Below, piece by piece: positions 34,133 through 42,979 of a stretch of DNA of 64,000 nt. Made by a program: the position numbers and the translations under genes. The stretch's first letter is position 1, and every line of letters starts with the position of its first letter. This stretch comes from Xenophilus aerolatus (GTDB lineage Bacteria; Pseudomonadota; Gammaproteobacteria; Burkholderiales; Burkholderiaceae_C). The stretch spans positions 124,001-188,000 of the forward strand of contig QAIB01000002.1 of NCBI GenBank assembly GCA_030418545.1, in the 5' to 3' direction. Under the pieces are notes generated by a model that was not told where the DNA came from, did not search any database, and saw only the letters and a list, made by a program, of their open reading frames with translations.

Positions 34133-34892
34133 GCGCGGCTCCCTTCCCGAGGTAGGCTTCGATCACGGCGGGGTTCTCGCTGATCTCCCTGGGCGTGCCT
34201 TCGGCGATCTTCTGGCCGAAGGACATCACGGTGATGCGGTCCGAGATGGACATCACCAGCTGCATCACGTGCTCCACCAGCAGCACGGTGATGCCGTCCT
34301 TCTCGGCCAGCTCGGTCAGCAGGCGGTCGAGGTTCTCGATGTCGCGGTTGCGCAGGCCGGCGGCCGGCTCGTCGAGCAGGAGCAGGCGCGGCTTGAGCGC
34401 CAGGGCGCGGGCGATCTCCAGCAGCTTCTGGTGGCCGAAGTCCAGCTCCTTGGCGCGGGTGTTTCGGTCGTGCGTGAGGCCGACGCGCTCGATCAGGCTG
34501 TCGACCAGGTCGCGCACCTCGCCGCTCGGCCGGCGCAGCAGGCGGCCCAGGGTGCTGGCGCTGTGCGAATGGCAGCCCAGCAGCACGTTCTCCGCCACGC
34601 TCAGGTCGCCGAAGAGTTCCAGGTTCTGGAATGTGCGCGCGATGCCCATGCCGGCCATGCGCGTGGGTGCATGGCGCGTCACGTCCTCGCCGTCGACCAC
34701 GATGCGGCCCTCGCTCGGCTGGTAGTAGCGCGAGATGCAGTTGAAGGTGGTCGACTTGCCGGCGCCGTTGGGGCCGATGAGCGCGTGGATCGAGCCGCGC
34801 GCCACCTCGAAGGACAGGTCGCTCACCGCCACCAGGCCGCCGAAGCGCACCGTGATGCCGGACACCTCCAGGAAGGGGCGTGCGTCGCTCAT
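34125..34892 (-). CDS. livG: Branched-chain amino-acid-type ABC transporter ATP-binding protein (LivG-like)
   Basis: A 255-residue ATPase. Walker A is GPNGAGKSTT, the LivG-type signature is LDFGHQKLLEIARAL and Walker B is RLLLLDEPAAGL. The helical insertion between them (NVLLGCHSHSASTLGRLLRR) is typical of LivG. The ATG at 34890-34892 overlaps the livM stop by 4 nt, and its end overlaps livF. Pairs with LivF as the ATP-hydrolysing unit on the cytosolic face. Confidence 0.92.
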
Positions 34893-35845
34893 GCCTGCAC
34901 CTCCTGGCGCTTCACCTCGCGGGCGACGCGGCGGTTGCGGTCCGCGAACAGGCCCTTGGGCTTGAACATCATGAAACCCATGAGGATCAGGCCGTAGATG
35001 ATCTCCTGCACCGACATCAGCTGGCGCAGCAGCTCGGAGATGAGCCCGAAGGCGATGGCGCCGGCCACGGCGCCGCGCACCGAGCCCATGCCACCGACCA
35101 CGACCATGGTCAGCACCAGGATGGTGGTCTGGAAGCCCAGGCTCTCCGGGTGGATGAAGGAGGTGAACAGGGTGTACATGCCGCCCGCGATGCCGGCGAA
35201 GGCCGCCGAGATCGCGAAGGCGCTCTGCTTCATGGCCTTGACGTTGATGCCCATGGCCATGGCGGCCACGTCGCTCTCGCGCACGGCGCGCAGCGACGAG
35301 CCGTACTGCGATCGCGCCAGCGCCACCGTGAGCCACAGCATCAGCGCCGCCAGCACGATCACGAAGGGGTACGCCTGCAGGTCGTTGGTCAGGCGCAGGC
35401 CGAAGAGCTCGGCCGGGTCCATCTTCATGCCGTTGGAGCCGCCGGTGACCTTCTCCCAGCTCAGGAAGACCCACTGCATCGCCTCGCCGAAGGCGAAGGT
35501 CGCCAGCGCCAGGTAGATGTCGCGCATGCGCAGCGCGAGGTAGCCGATCAGGTAGCCCAGCACCGCCGACAGCAGGCCGCCGGCGAGGATCGACAGCACG
35601 AAGGGCGGGTGCCAGGCGGTGTTGATGATGCCGGCGGTGTAGATGCCGATGCCGAAGAAGGCGGCATGGGCGAGGGCGAACTGGCCCGACTCGCCGATCA
35701 CCACGTGCATGCCCAGCGCCAGCACGACGAAGACCATCAGGAGGTTGACCACGTACAGCACGTAGCCGGACACGGTGAAGGGCAGGGCGATCAGCACCAG
35801 CGCGGCGGCCAGCAGGGCCCAGCGGTCGAGGGTCATGGTTCTCAT
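34889..35845 (-). CDS. livM: Branched-chain amino-acid-type ABC transporter permease (LivM-like)
   Basis: A 318-residue inner-membrane permease with about eight to ten helices. Family landmarks are GESGQFALAHAAFFGIGIYT, MRDIYLALATFAFGEAM, the EAA-like loop SSLRAVRESDVAAMAMG and VVVGGMGSVRGAVAGA. The start at 35845 (ATGAGA) overlaps the livH stop by 4 nt. Forms the membrane channel with LivH. Confidence 0.92.
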   Translation of the reverse strand: MRTMTLDRWALLAAALVLIALPFTVSGYVLYVVNLLMVFVVLALGMHVVIGESGQFALAHAAFFGIGIYTAGIINTAWHPPFVLSILAGGLLSAVLGYLIGYLALRMRDIYLALATFAFGEAMQWVFLSWEKVTGGSNGMKMDPAELFGLRLTNDLQAYPFVIVLAALMLWLTVALARSQYGSSLRAVRESDVAAMAMGINVKAMKQSAFAISAAFAGIAGGMYTLFTSFIHPESLGFQTTILVLTMVVVGGMGSVRGAVAGAIAFGLISELLRQLMSVQEIIYGLILMGFMMFKPKGLFADRNRRVAREVKRQEVQA

Positions 35846-36744
35846 ACTTTCTTCACCTGCGGCTTGCCGCCCAGGATGCCTTGCGGCCGCACGATCAGCG
35901 TCACGAGGATGGCCAGGAAGGGCGCGACGACGATGGCGTTGGTCGAGATGAACAGGCCCACCAGGTTCTCGACGATGCCGATGATCAGGCCGCCCAGCAC
36001 GGCGCCGGGCAGGCTGGTGAAGCCGCCCACGATGGCCGCCGCGTAGGCCAGGATGGCGATGTGCGCGATGTCCGGCGTGATCAGGATCTTGGGCGTGATG
36101 AGCAGCGCAGCGAGCGCGGAGATCAGGCCCGCCATGGCCCACACCAGCATGCGGATGCGCGACAGGCGGATGCCCACGATCTGAGCGGCGCGCGGGTTCA
36201 TGCCCACCGCGCGCATGGCCTTGCCGATGCGCGTGTGGCTGAACATCAGGTAGATCAGGACCATGGCGACGATCGACGTGAGGAAGATCGCCACGTCCAG
36301 CCGCGTGAGGAAGGCGTCGCCGATGATCACCGGGTCGTTCGACACCAGCGAGGGCAGCGAGCGCGGCGTGTCGCCCAGGCCGGTCTGGCGCACCAGGCCC
36401 TTGAGGGCGTAGGCCAGGCCCAGGGTGGCGATCACCAGCTGCGGGCCGACGCCCTTCGAATGCGTCACGCGCTCCATCACCACGCGCTGGAAGAGCGCGG
36501 CGCCCACCGCCACGGCGACGACGGTGATTGGGATCACGAGGGTGTACGACCAGCCGGCGATGAGCAGCAGCGACAGCGCCACGTAGCCGGCGATCATGAA
36601 GATCTCGCCCTGGGCGAAGTTCGGCACGTCGGTGGTCTTGAAGATGGCGACGATGGCGATGGCCAGCAGCGCATAGACGCTGCCGGTCACCAGCCCGGAA
36701 AGAAGGCCCTGCTGCAAAAACAGCCAGATCTCACTGAAACTCAT
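35842..36744 (-). CDS. livH: Branched-chain amino-acid-type ABC transporter permease (LivH-like)
   Basis: A 300-residue inner-membrane permease with the LivH pattern: GSVYALLAIAIVAIFKTTDV, NFAQGEIFMIAGYVAL, the EAA loop KAMRAVGMNPRAAQIVGI and SLPGAVLGGLIIGIVENLVG. It is placed 54 nt after the binding-protein gene and coupled to livM. The operon order (binding protein, H, M, G, F) is standard. Confidence 0.92.
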   Translation of the reverse strand: MSFSEIWLFLQQGLLSGLVTGSVYALLAIAIVAIFKTTDVPNFAQGEIFMIAGYVALSLLLIAGWSYTLVIPITVVAVAVGAALFQRVVMERVTHSKGVGPQLVIATLGLAYALKGLVRQTGLGDTPRSLPSLVSNDPVIIGDAFLTRLDVAIFLTSIVAMVLIYLMFSHTRIGKAMRAVGMNPRAAQIVGIRLSRIRMLVWAMAGLISALAALLITPKILITPDIAHIAILAYAAAIVGGFTSLPGAVLGGLIIGIVENLVGLFISTNAIVVAPFLAILVTLIVRPQGILGGKPQVKKV

Positions 36745-36798
36745 GGCGTTGCGGGGGCCGTCCGCTTGCCGCGGTCCGGCCCCGTCCCTTCGGTTGGA

Positions 36799-38007
36799 TT
36801 ACTTGGGCTGGTAGGTCCAGAGGCTGCGGTAGGCGCCGGGCACCACCGCCATCTTCTCGCCGTCGAACTTCAGGTAGATGGCCGACTTCTGGCCGGCATG
36901 GTCGGTGGGCGTCAGCTCGATCGGGCCGGCCATCACGTTCGACTCGAACTTGGTCTGCGACAGGGCCGTGAGGAACTTCTCGCGCGTGAGCTGCGGGCCG
37001 GCGGCCTTGAGCGCGTTCACCACCGTCATCGCCGACGGGATGCCGTAGGGCATGTAGGTCTGCGGGTAGCCGGGCTTGGCGGCCAGCTCGGGGTAGTAGG
37101 CCTTGTACATGTCGTACACCCACTTGAGCTTGGGGCCGCCGGCCACGTCGGCCATCACTTCCTGCAGGTAGACGTTCTTGAACGCGTCCTTGTTGCCCAC
37201 GTTCTCGACCAGCTGCTTCAGGTCGGCCGTGCCGTTCACGGCGATCACGATCGGCTTGGTCCAGCCCAGTTCCTGCGCCTTCTTGACCAGCAGGCTCACC
37301 GGGCGGGCGTAGGTGGTGATGAGCAGCACGTCGGGGTTCGAGGCGCGGATCTTGAGCATCGGCGCCGTCACGTCCGTGAGGTTGGGCGCGACCGACTGCA
37401 CCTGCAGGTCCACGCCCAGCTTCTTGGCCTGGAACTCGGCGGCTTCCAGGTTCCAGCCGCCGTAGGCGTCGTCGTGGTTGATGTAGCCGATCTTCTTGGC
37501 CTTGAGGTGTTCGGCCGCGAACTGCACCATCGAGCCGCCGACCGCGCGCTGCGAGATGGAGAAGGCGCCGTAGATGTACTTCGACGGCGGATACAGCGCG
37601 CCGTCGCCCGAGGCGTTGAGCATCACCAGCGGGATCTGCGAACGCTCGACGTACTCGCGTGCACCCACCACCGCGGCGGAGCAGGAACCGCCGTTGAGCG
37701 CGAACACCTTGTCCTGCTCCGTCAGCTTCTTCACGGCGGCGAGCAGGTCGTTGGCGTTGCAGCGGTCGTCCTCGACCACGAGTTCGATCTTGCGTCCGTG
37801 GATGCCGCCTTCCTTGTTGACCTTGTCGTAGTACATCTTGGCGGCGTTCATCACGTCGAAGCCGTAGGCCATCGAGTTGCCCGAGAGCGGGCCGAACAGG
37901 CCGAGCTTGATGGTCTTGTCGGTCAGGCCGGGATCGCTCTGCGCGTGCGCGGCGAGGGTGGACAGCGCGGCCACGGCGGCCACGAGCAAGGACTTGGCTG
38001 TTTTCAA
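36799..38007 (-). CDS. ABC transporter substrate-binding protein (LivK-like, periplasmic)
   Basis: A 402-residue type-1 periplasmic binding protein. The signal peptide (TAKSLLVAAVAALSTLAAHA) is followed by KLGLFGPLSGNSMAYGFDV, the usual start of the mature domain, and by the conserved VEDDRCNANDLLAAVKKL. I chose a TTG at 38005-38007 as start: AAAGGAG lies 6 nt upstream and the signal peptide begins there. The frame is open to 38049, but an earlier start would put unrelated residues before the signal. It captures the substrate for LivHMGF. The ligand is unknown; the neighbours suggest an aromatic or alicyclic compound. Confidence 0.9.
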   Translation of the reverse strand: MKTAKSLLVAAVAALSTLAAHAQSDPGLTDKTIKLGLFGPLSGNSMAYGFDVMNAAKMYYDKVNKEGGIHGRKIELVVEDDRCNANDLLAAVKKLTEQDKVFALNGGSCSAAVVGAREYVERSQIPLVMLNASGDGALYPPSKYIYGAFSISQRAVGGSMVQFAAEHLKAKKIGYINHDDAYGGWNLEAAEFQAKKLGVDLQVQSVAPNLTDVTAPMLKIRASNPDVLLITTYARPVSLLVKKAQELGWTKPIVIAVNGTADLKQLVENVGNKDAFKNVYLQEVMADVAGGPKLKWVYDMYKAYYPELAAKPGYPQTYMPYGIPSAMTVVNALKAAGPQLTREKFLTALSQTKFESNVMAGPIELTPTDHAGQKSAIYLKFDGEKMAVVPGAYRSLWTYQPK

Positions 38008-38058
38008 GGCGGTCTCCTTTGTTGGATGCGGGGTGGGAACGGGGAACACGGCGCGGGA

Positions 38059-38913
38059 TCAGGACGCCGGCTGCGCGGCGGTGTCGCTCTTCTCGAAGCC
38101 GGGGCGCGGAATGAGACTGAGCCAGGCCTGCGTGAGGCCGCCGTCGACCAGGAACTCCTGGCCGCTGATGTAGCTGGCACGGTCGCTGGCCAGGAAGAGC
38201 ACGGCGCCGGCGATGTCGGCCGGCGTGCTGATGCGGCCCGCGGGCACGATCTGCTCGCGGCGCTGGCGCACGGCGGGGTCCTGGTAGATGCCCTCGCTCA
38301 TGGGCGTGCGGATCATCGCGGGGCTGACGACGTTGCTGCGCACGCCGTGCTCGCCCAGCTCGACGGCCAGCAGCTGCGACAGCATCTTCACCCCGGCCTT
38401 GCTCACGCTGTAGGCGCCGCTGTAGGGCTGGGGGATGCTGGCGGAGATCGACGCGATGTGCACCATCGAGCCGCCGCCGTGGGCGACCATGCGGCGCCCG
38501 AAGGTCTGGGCGCACAGCAGGTAGCCGGTGAGGTTGACCGACAGCAGCTGGTTCCACTTGTCGAGCGCGATGTCCATCAGCGCGTCGGCGTACAGGGAGG
38601 CGGCGTTGTTCACCAGCAGCGCCACCGGGCCCCAGGCCTGCTCGACCTGCGTGGCCGCGGCCTCGATGCTCTGCGCTTCGGTCACGTCGCAGTGCAGGGT
38701 CATCACCCGTGCGGCGTGGTCGCCCAGGCTGTCGGCGATCTGCGCCAGCCGTGCGGTGTCGCGGTCCAGCAGCGCGACGCGGGCGCCGGCTGCCAGCAGT
38801 TGCGCCGCCAGTTCGGAGCCGATGCCGCCGCCGGCGCCGGTGACCACGCACACGCGGTCGGTCAAGCCCAGCCAGTCGCCGCCGGCCTGGGATTCGGCCT
38901 TAGCCATATGCAC
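38059..38913 (-). CDS. Short-chain dehydrogenase/reductase (SDR), first gene of the ABC-transporter operon
   Basis: A 284-residue classical SDR: TGAGGGIGSELAAQL, LLVNNAASLYA (a variant of NNAG) and Y-x3-K in GAYSVSKAG. An Asp after the second strand (LLDRDTA) favours NAD. The start may be the GTG at 38911-38913 (AAGGA 6 nt upstream) or the ATG two codons later; I give the GTG. It begins the ten-gene operon and is divergent from a GntR regulator across a region with two GTATAC operators. Confidence 0.88.
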   Translation of the reverse strand: MHMAKAESQAGGDWLGLTDRVCVVTGAGGGIGSELAAQLLAAGARVALLDRDTARLAQIADSLGDHAARVMTLHCDVTEAQSIEAAATQVEQAWGPVALLVNNAASLYADALMDIALDKWNQLLSVNLTGYLLCAQTFGRRMVAHGGGSMVHIASISASIPQPYSGAYSVSKAGVKMLSQLLAVELGEHGVRSNVVSPAMIRTPMSEGIYQDPAVRQRREQIVPAGRISTPADIAGAVLFLASDRASYISGQEFLVDGGLTQAWLSLIPRPGFEKSDTAAQPAS

Positions 38914-38960
38914 ACTCTGTCCTTCTTGATATGAATCACGCCCGATGCGTGAGGCGGCGA

Positions 38961-38974
38961 TTATGTATACATAA
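38961..38974. promoter_or_regulatory. Palindromic operator, probable GntR/FCD binding site 1
   Basis: A perfect 14-bp palindrome, TTATGTATACATAA, stands between the divergent SDR and gntR genes, about 48 bp before the SDR start. FCD-type GntR proteins are known to bind AT-rich palindromes with a GTATAC-like centre, so this is most likely the operator of the regulator at 39066. Confidence 0.7.
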
Positions 38975-39023
38975 CGCTGTGTGGGAGGTGGTGTTAACCC
39001 GTAAAGTGGCGGTGTAGCCGCCC

Positions 39024-39035
39024 ATATGTATACTT
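39024..39035. promoter_or_regulatory. Second GTATAC operator half-palindrome, probable GntR site 2
   Basis: ATATGTATACTT repeats the core of the palindrome at 38961-38974 (identical ATGTATAC), with imperfect outer bases. It lies about 31 bp before the gntR start codon and 63 bp from site 1 (core to core), consistent with cooperative binding and autoregulation. Confidence 0.6.
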
Positions 39036-39065
39036 GGAGCAGCTGCCCCGCAAGGAGAACAAGGG

Positions 39066-39779
39066 ATGAGAACGCTGGCCCAGGACGTCACCGAGACACT
39101 GCGCGACTGGATCCTTCACGGCCAGATCCAGCCGGGCGAACGCCTGGAGGAGATTCCGCTGGCCGAGAAGCTGGGCGTGTCGCGCACCCCGGTGCGTGCC
39201 GCGCTGGGGACGCTGGCCAACGAGGGCCTGGTCGACCACCAGCCCAAGCGCGGCTACCTAGTGCGCGGCTTCGACATGGAGGCCATCGCGGCGGCGTACG
39301 ACGTGCGTGCGGTGCTCGAGGGCCTGGCCTGCCGCAACGCCGCCACGCGTGGGCTGACCGAGGAGCAGTCACAGCGCCTGCTGGACGCGCTGGCCGAGGG
39401 CGATCGCATCCTGGCGCGGGGCGAACTGCGGCCCGAGGACCATGCGCCCTACCAGCAGATGAACGTGACCATCCACGACACCCTGCTGCAGGCCTCGGGC
39501 AACCCCTGGGTGAACCGCTTCGCGGAGCAGGCGCAGAACATCCCCTTCGCGTCGGACCGCATCATCCTGTGGGACGACCACCCGATCATCCTGCGCTCGC
39601 ACGGCGACCACCACCGCATCATCGAAGCCGTGATCGCTCGCGACGCCGTGCGAGCCGAAGAGCTCATGCGCGAGCACGTGTACTACGCCGGGCTCATCCT
39701 GCGGCGCAACTACGAGAAGCTGATCGCCGAAGGCGAGGACGCGCCCGGCGCCAAGCCGCCGAAGCGGCCCGTCGCCTAG
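39066..39779 (+). CDS. GntR-family transcriptional regulator with FCD domain
   Basis: A 237-residue regulator. The winged HTH (RTLAQDVTETLRDWILHGQI, GERLEEIPLAEKLGVSRTPV) is followed by an all-helical FCD effector domain (about 75-225), with histidines and acidic residues in metal-binding positions (NVTIHDTLLQASGN, HGDHHRIIEAV, MREHVYYAG). A GCAAGGAGAA ribosome-binding site precedes the ATG. It should repress the divergent ten-gene operon and itself through the two GTATAC sites. The inducer is probably the transported compound or its first oxidation product. Its stop overlaps the end of the convergent cytochrome gene by 4 nt. Confidence 0.92.
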   Translation: MRTLAQDVTETLRDWILHGQIQPGERLEEIPLAEKLGVSRTPVRAALGTLANEGLVDHQPKRGYLVRGFDMEAIAAAYDVRAVLEGLACRNAATRGLTEEQSQRLLDALAEGDRILARGELRPEDHAPYQQMNVTIHDTLLQASGNPWVNRFAEQAQNIPFASDRIILWDDHPIILRSHGDHHRIIEAVIARDAVRAEELMREHVYYAGLILRRNYEKLIAEGEDAPGAKPPKRPVA

Positions 39780-41200
39780 CGCGCGGCGGTTGGTGCGGGC
39801 GCAGGCAATTGCCGGCGCACGTCCGCCACCTGCGCGGCGGTCACCGCATCGGCACGGTTGCCCCAGCTGCGGCGCGCGAAGCTCAGCACCTCGGCCACCT
39901 CGGCGTCGCTCAGGCGCCAGCCGAAGGCGGGCATGGCGATGGCGGCCGGCGAGCGCTCGGTGCTCGGCATGGCCGAGCCGCCCAGCACCAGCCGGATCAG
40001 GGAGCTCGGGTCCCTGGCGTTCACCACGCTGTTGCCCGCAAGGGCCGGGAAGGTGTTGTCCCAGCCCGCGCCGCTCGATCGGTGGCAGGCGCTGCAGTTG
40101 TTGAGGTAGACCATCGAGCCCGGCAGGCCGTCCACCTGGCCGTCGCGCAGCTTGCGGGCCTCGGGCGTGTCCGCCGCCGCGGCGCGCAGGGCGCTCGGAG
40201 TGCCCGGGCCGGTAGCAGCACCCGACGCCGGGGCACCCACGGACTGCAGGTAGACCGCGATCGCCTTCAGGTCCTCGGCCGTCATGTGCTGCGTGCTGTT
40301 CTCCACCACCTGCACCATGGGCCCGAAGGCGGCGGTGTGGGCGGTGCGGCCAGCCTGCAGGTATTCGACGATGTCCTGCGTGCTCCACTGCACCGCGCTC
40401 GGCCGGTCGGTGTGGCGCAGGGGCTGGGCGTACCAGCCGTCGACCAGCGCGCCGGCGAGGAACTGGTCGCCATCGCGCTCGCTGCCGGCCTTGACACCGC
40501 CCAGGCGGCTGCGCGGCGTGTGGCAGTCGCCGCAGTGGCCGAAGCCCTGCACCAGGTAGGCACCGCGGTTCCATTCGGCGCTCTGCTGAGGCTGCGGCGT
40601 GTAGCGCGTGTCGTCGAGGTAGAGCCAGTTCCAGAACACCATCAACCCGCGCATGCTGAAGGGGAAGGGCAGGTCGGTGGCCGGCGGGCGCGTGGCCACC
40701 GGCTTCACGGCCTTCTGGAAGTAGGCGTAGAGGGCCTGCACGTCCTCGTCGCTGGCGCGCGCGAAGGACGGGTAGGGCATCGCTGGGTAGAGGTGGTGGC
40801 CGTCCGCCGCGACGCCCTGGCGCAGCGCGCGCGCGAAATCGGCCTGGGTGTAGGCACCGATGCCGGCGTCCTTGTCGGGCGTGATGTTGGTGGAGACGAT
40901 GGTGCCGAAGGGCGTCTTCATCGGCAGGCCGCCCGCGAAGGGCGCACCGCCGGGGGCTGTGTGGCAGCTCACGCAGTCGGCGACGCGGGCCAGGTAGCGG
41001 CCGCGTTCCACCAGCGGGTCGGCGGCCGGGGTGGGCGTGGCGGCAGCCGGGGGCTGGGCCGGTGCCGGCGCGCCGGCCGCACCGTCCGTGCGCTGGGCGA
41101 AGGTCCAGGCACTCGCCAGCCCCAGACCGACCAGCAGCGCCGCACCCGCGGCCGCGCGAAGGGGCATGCGCTTGCGCGCGTTCGCGAGCGGCCGCCTCAT
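39776..41200 (-). CDS. Triheme cytochrome c subunit of a membrane alcohol/gluconate-type dehydrogenase
   Basis: A 474-residue exported cytochrome with three heme motifs, CVSCH (about residue 76), CGDCH (about 223) and CSACH (about 367), the layout of AdhB and gluconate dehydrogenase subunit II. The signal peptide is LRAAAGAALLVGLGLASAWT. The ATG at 41198-41200 overlaps the stop of the GMC gene (ATGA). It takes electrons from the flavoprotein and reduces quinone or another cytochrome at the periplasmic membrane face. Confidence 0.92.
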   Translation of the reverse strand: MRRPLANARKRMPLRAAAGAALLVGLGLASAWTFAQRTDGAAGAPAPAQPPAAATPTPAADPLVERGRYLARVADCVSCHTAPGGAPFAGGLPMKTPFGTIVSTNITPDKDAGIGAYTQADFARALRQGVAADGHHLYPAMPYPSFARASDEDVQALYAYFQKAVKPVATRPPATDLPFPFSMRGLMVFWNWLYLDDTRYTPQPQQSAEWNRGAYLVQGFGHCGDCHTPRSRLGGVKAGSERDGDQFLAGALVDGWYAQPLRHTDRPSAVQWSTQDIVEYLQAGRTAHTAAFGPMVQVVENSTQHMTAEDLKAIAVYLQSVGAPASGAATGPGTPSALRAAAADTPEARKLRDGQVDGLPGSMVYLNNCSACHRSSGAGWDNTFPALAGNSVVNARDPSSLIRLVLGGSAMPSTERSPAAIAMPAFGWRLSDAEVAEVLSFARRSWGNRADAVTAAQVADVRRQLPAPAPTAAR

Positions 41201-42969
41201 GCCAGCGCCCCCGGCTGCCTGAGGTAGCGCTCGCGGATCGCCGCGGCCGCCCAGTAGGCGATGCCCGCCACCATGGCCGTCGGGTTGTAGCCGAAGTTCT
41301 GCGGAAACAGGCAGGCCCCCATGACGAACACGTTCGGCACGTCCCACACCTGCGCGTAGCGGTTCACCACGCTGGTCGACGGGTCGGTACCCATCACCGC
41401 GCCGCCGGTGTTGTGGGTGGACTGGTAGGGCCGCGTGTCGTAGTGCGCGCCGGGCTTCATGAAGTTCAGCGACATCTGCTTCGGGCCCATGGCCCTGGCG
41501 ATCTGCTCGACCTTGGTGCCGATGAACTGGGTCATCGCGATGTCGTTGGGCTTCCAGTCGAAGGTCATGCGCAGCAGGGGCTGGCCGTAGGCGTCCTTGT
41601 AGGTCGGGTCCAGGTCGAGGTAGTTGTCGCGGTAGGCCATGACCGAACCCTGGCTGCCCACGCTGGCCTGGAACAGGTAGCTCTCCTTCACCGCCTTCTT
41701 CCACCCCGCGCCCCAGGTCGGCGCGCCGGGCGGCGTGGCCAGTTGCTGGATGGGGCGGCCGCCGGTGTTGATGCAGTTGATGCTGGCGCCGCCCACGAAG
41801 CCCAGCGGGCCGTGGTCGAAGTTGTCGCCGTCGAAGTCGTCGATGACGTGGCCGCTCGCGCCGGCACCCACGAAGGGGTTCATGGGCTGCGCCTTGTCGA
41901 AGATGAGAGTCGCGCCGCCGTTGAGCTGGTAGGCGTAGTTGCGACCGACCACGCCCTTGCCCGACACCGGGTCGTAGGGCTGGCCGATCTTCGACAGCAG
42001 CAGCAGGCGCACGTTGTGCATCTGGTAGGCGCACAGCACCACCAGGTCGGCCGGCTGCTCGATCTCGTTGCCCTGCGCGTCGATGTAGGTCACGCCGGTG
42101 GCGCGCTTGCCGTCGGGCGACATGTTGACGCGGACCACGTGCGAGCGCGTGCGCAGCTCGAAGTTGGGCCGCTTCATGAGCACCGGCAGCAGCGTGGTCT
42201 GCGGCGAGGCCTTGGCATAGGTGTAGCAGCCGTAGCGCTCGCAGAAGCCGCAGAAGTTGCACGGCCCGAGCTGCACGCCGTGCGGGTTGGTGTACGAGCG
42301 CGAGGCGTTGGCGGCGGCCTGCGGAAAGGGGTGGTAGCCCAGTTCGGCCGCGGCCTTGGCGAACAGCAGCGCGCTGTTGGGAGAGGCCAGTGGCGGCAGC
42401 GGGAAGTCGCTGCGGCGCGCGCCCTCGAAGGGATTGCCGCCGGCCTGGATGCGGCCGCCGAGGTTGCCGGCCTTGCCCGAGGTGCCGCAGATCTTCTCGA
42501 ACTGATCGAAGTGCGGCTCCAGCTCCTCGTAGCTCACGCCCCAGTCCTGGATCGTCATGCCCTCGGGAATGAAGTTCTTGCCGTAGCGCTCCGCGTAGGT
42601 GCTGCGCAGCCGCAGGTCGGCGGGCAGCGGACGCCAGTGGTGGCCGTTCCAGTGCACGCCGGCGCCGCCCACGCCGTTGCCCAGCAGGAAGGAGCCGTGC
42701 TGGCGGTAGGGCAGGGCGGTATCGGCCGGCGTGTGGCGGATGGTGACCGTCTCGCGCGCGAGGTGCTGGAACAGCTTGCCGCGGATGCCGTAGCTCAGCT
42801 CGTCCGTGATGCGCGGGTAGGCGAAGTCGGGGTTGGTGTCGCGCGGCTCGCCGCGCTCCAGCGCCACCACCTTCAGGCCGGCGGCGGTCAGTTCGGTGCC
42901 CATGATGGCGCCGGTCCAGCCGAAGCCGACCAGCACCGCGTCGACCGAGGGCTTCTTCTCTGTGGCCAT
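41197..42969 (-). CDS. GMC-family FAD dehydrogenase, gluconate/sorbitol dehydrogenase large-subunit type
   Basis: A 590-residue GMC oxidoreductase that oxidises a hydroxyl group with FAD. The FAD motif is VGFGWTGAIMGTEL (near residue 17), followed by GNGVGGAGVHWNGHHW. The C-terminal catalytic pair lies in STHNTGGAVMG and NFGYNPTAMV. No signal peptide is visible, as expected if it is carried out together with the Tat-signalled subunit 3. The start at 42969 gives a normal N-terminus, 10 nt after the subunit 3 gene. The substrate could be gluconate, 2-keto-gluconate, sorbitol or another polyol. Confidence 0.92.
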   Translation of the reverse strand: MATEKKPSVDAVLVGFGWTGAIMGTELTAAGLKVVALERGEPRDTNPDFAYPRITDELSYGIRGKLFQHLARETVTIRHTPADTALPYRQHGSFLLGNGVGGAGVHWNGHHWRPLPADLRLRSTYAERYGKNFIPEGMTIQDWGVSYEELEPHFDQFEKICGTSGKAGNLGGRIQAGGNPFEGARRSDFPLPPLASPNSALLFAKAAAELGYHPFPQAAANASRSYTNPHGVQLGPCNFCGFCERYGCYTYAKASPQTTLLPVLMKRPNFELRTRSHVVRVNMSPDGKRATGVTYIDAQGNEIEQPADLVVLCAYQMHNVRLLLLSKIGQPYDPVSGKGVVGRNYAYQLNGGATLIFDKAQPMNPFVGAGASGHVIDDFDGDNFDHGPLGFVGGASINCINTGGRPIQQLATPPGAPTWGAGWKKAVKESYLFQASVGSQGSVMAYRDNYLDLDPTYKDAYGQPLLRMTFDWKPNDIAMTQFIGTKVEQIARAMGPKQMSLNFMKPGAHYDTRPYQSTHNTGGAVMGTDPSTSVVNRYAQVWDVPNVFVMGACLFPQNFGYNPTAMVAGIAYWAAAAIRERYLRQPGALA

Positions 42970-42979
42970 GTCGTCGCCC

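Noticed and set aside
35881-38934. A 1017-codon open frame on the plus strand across the ABC transporter genes
   Set aside because: A shadow frame opposite livH, the binding-protein gene and an SDR. No plausible protein family.
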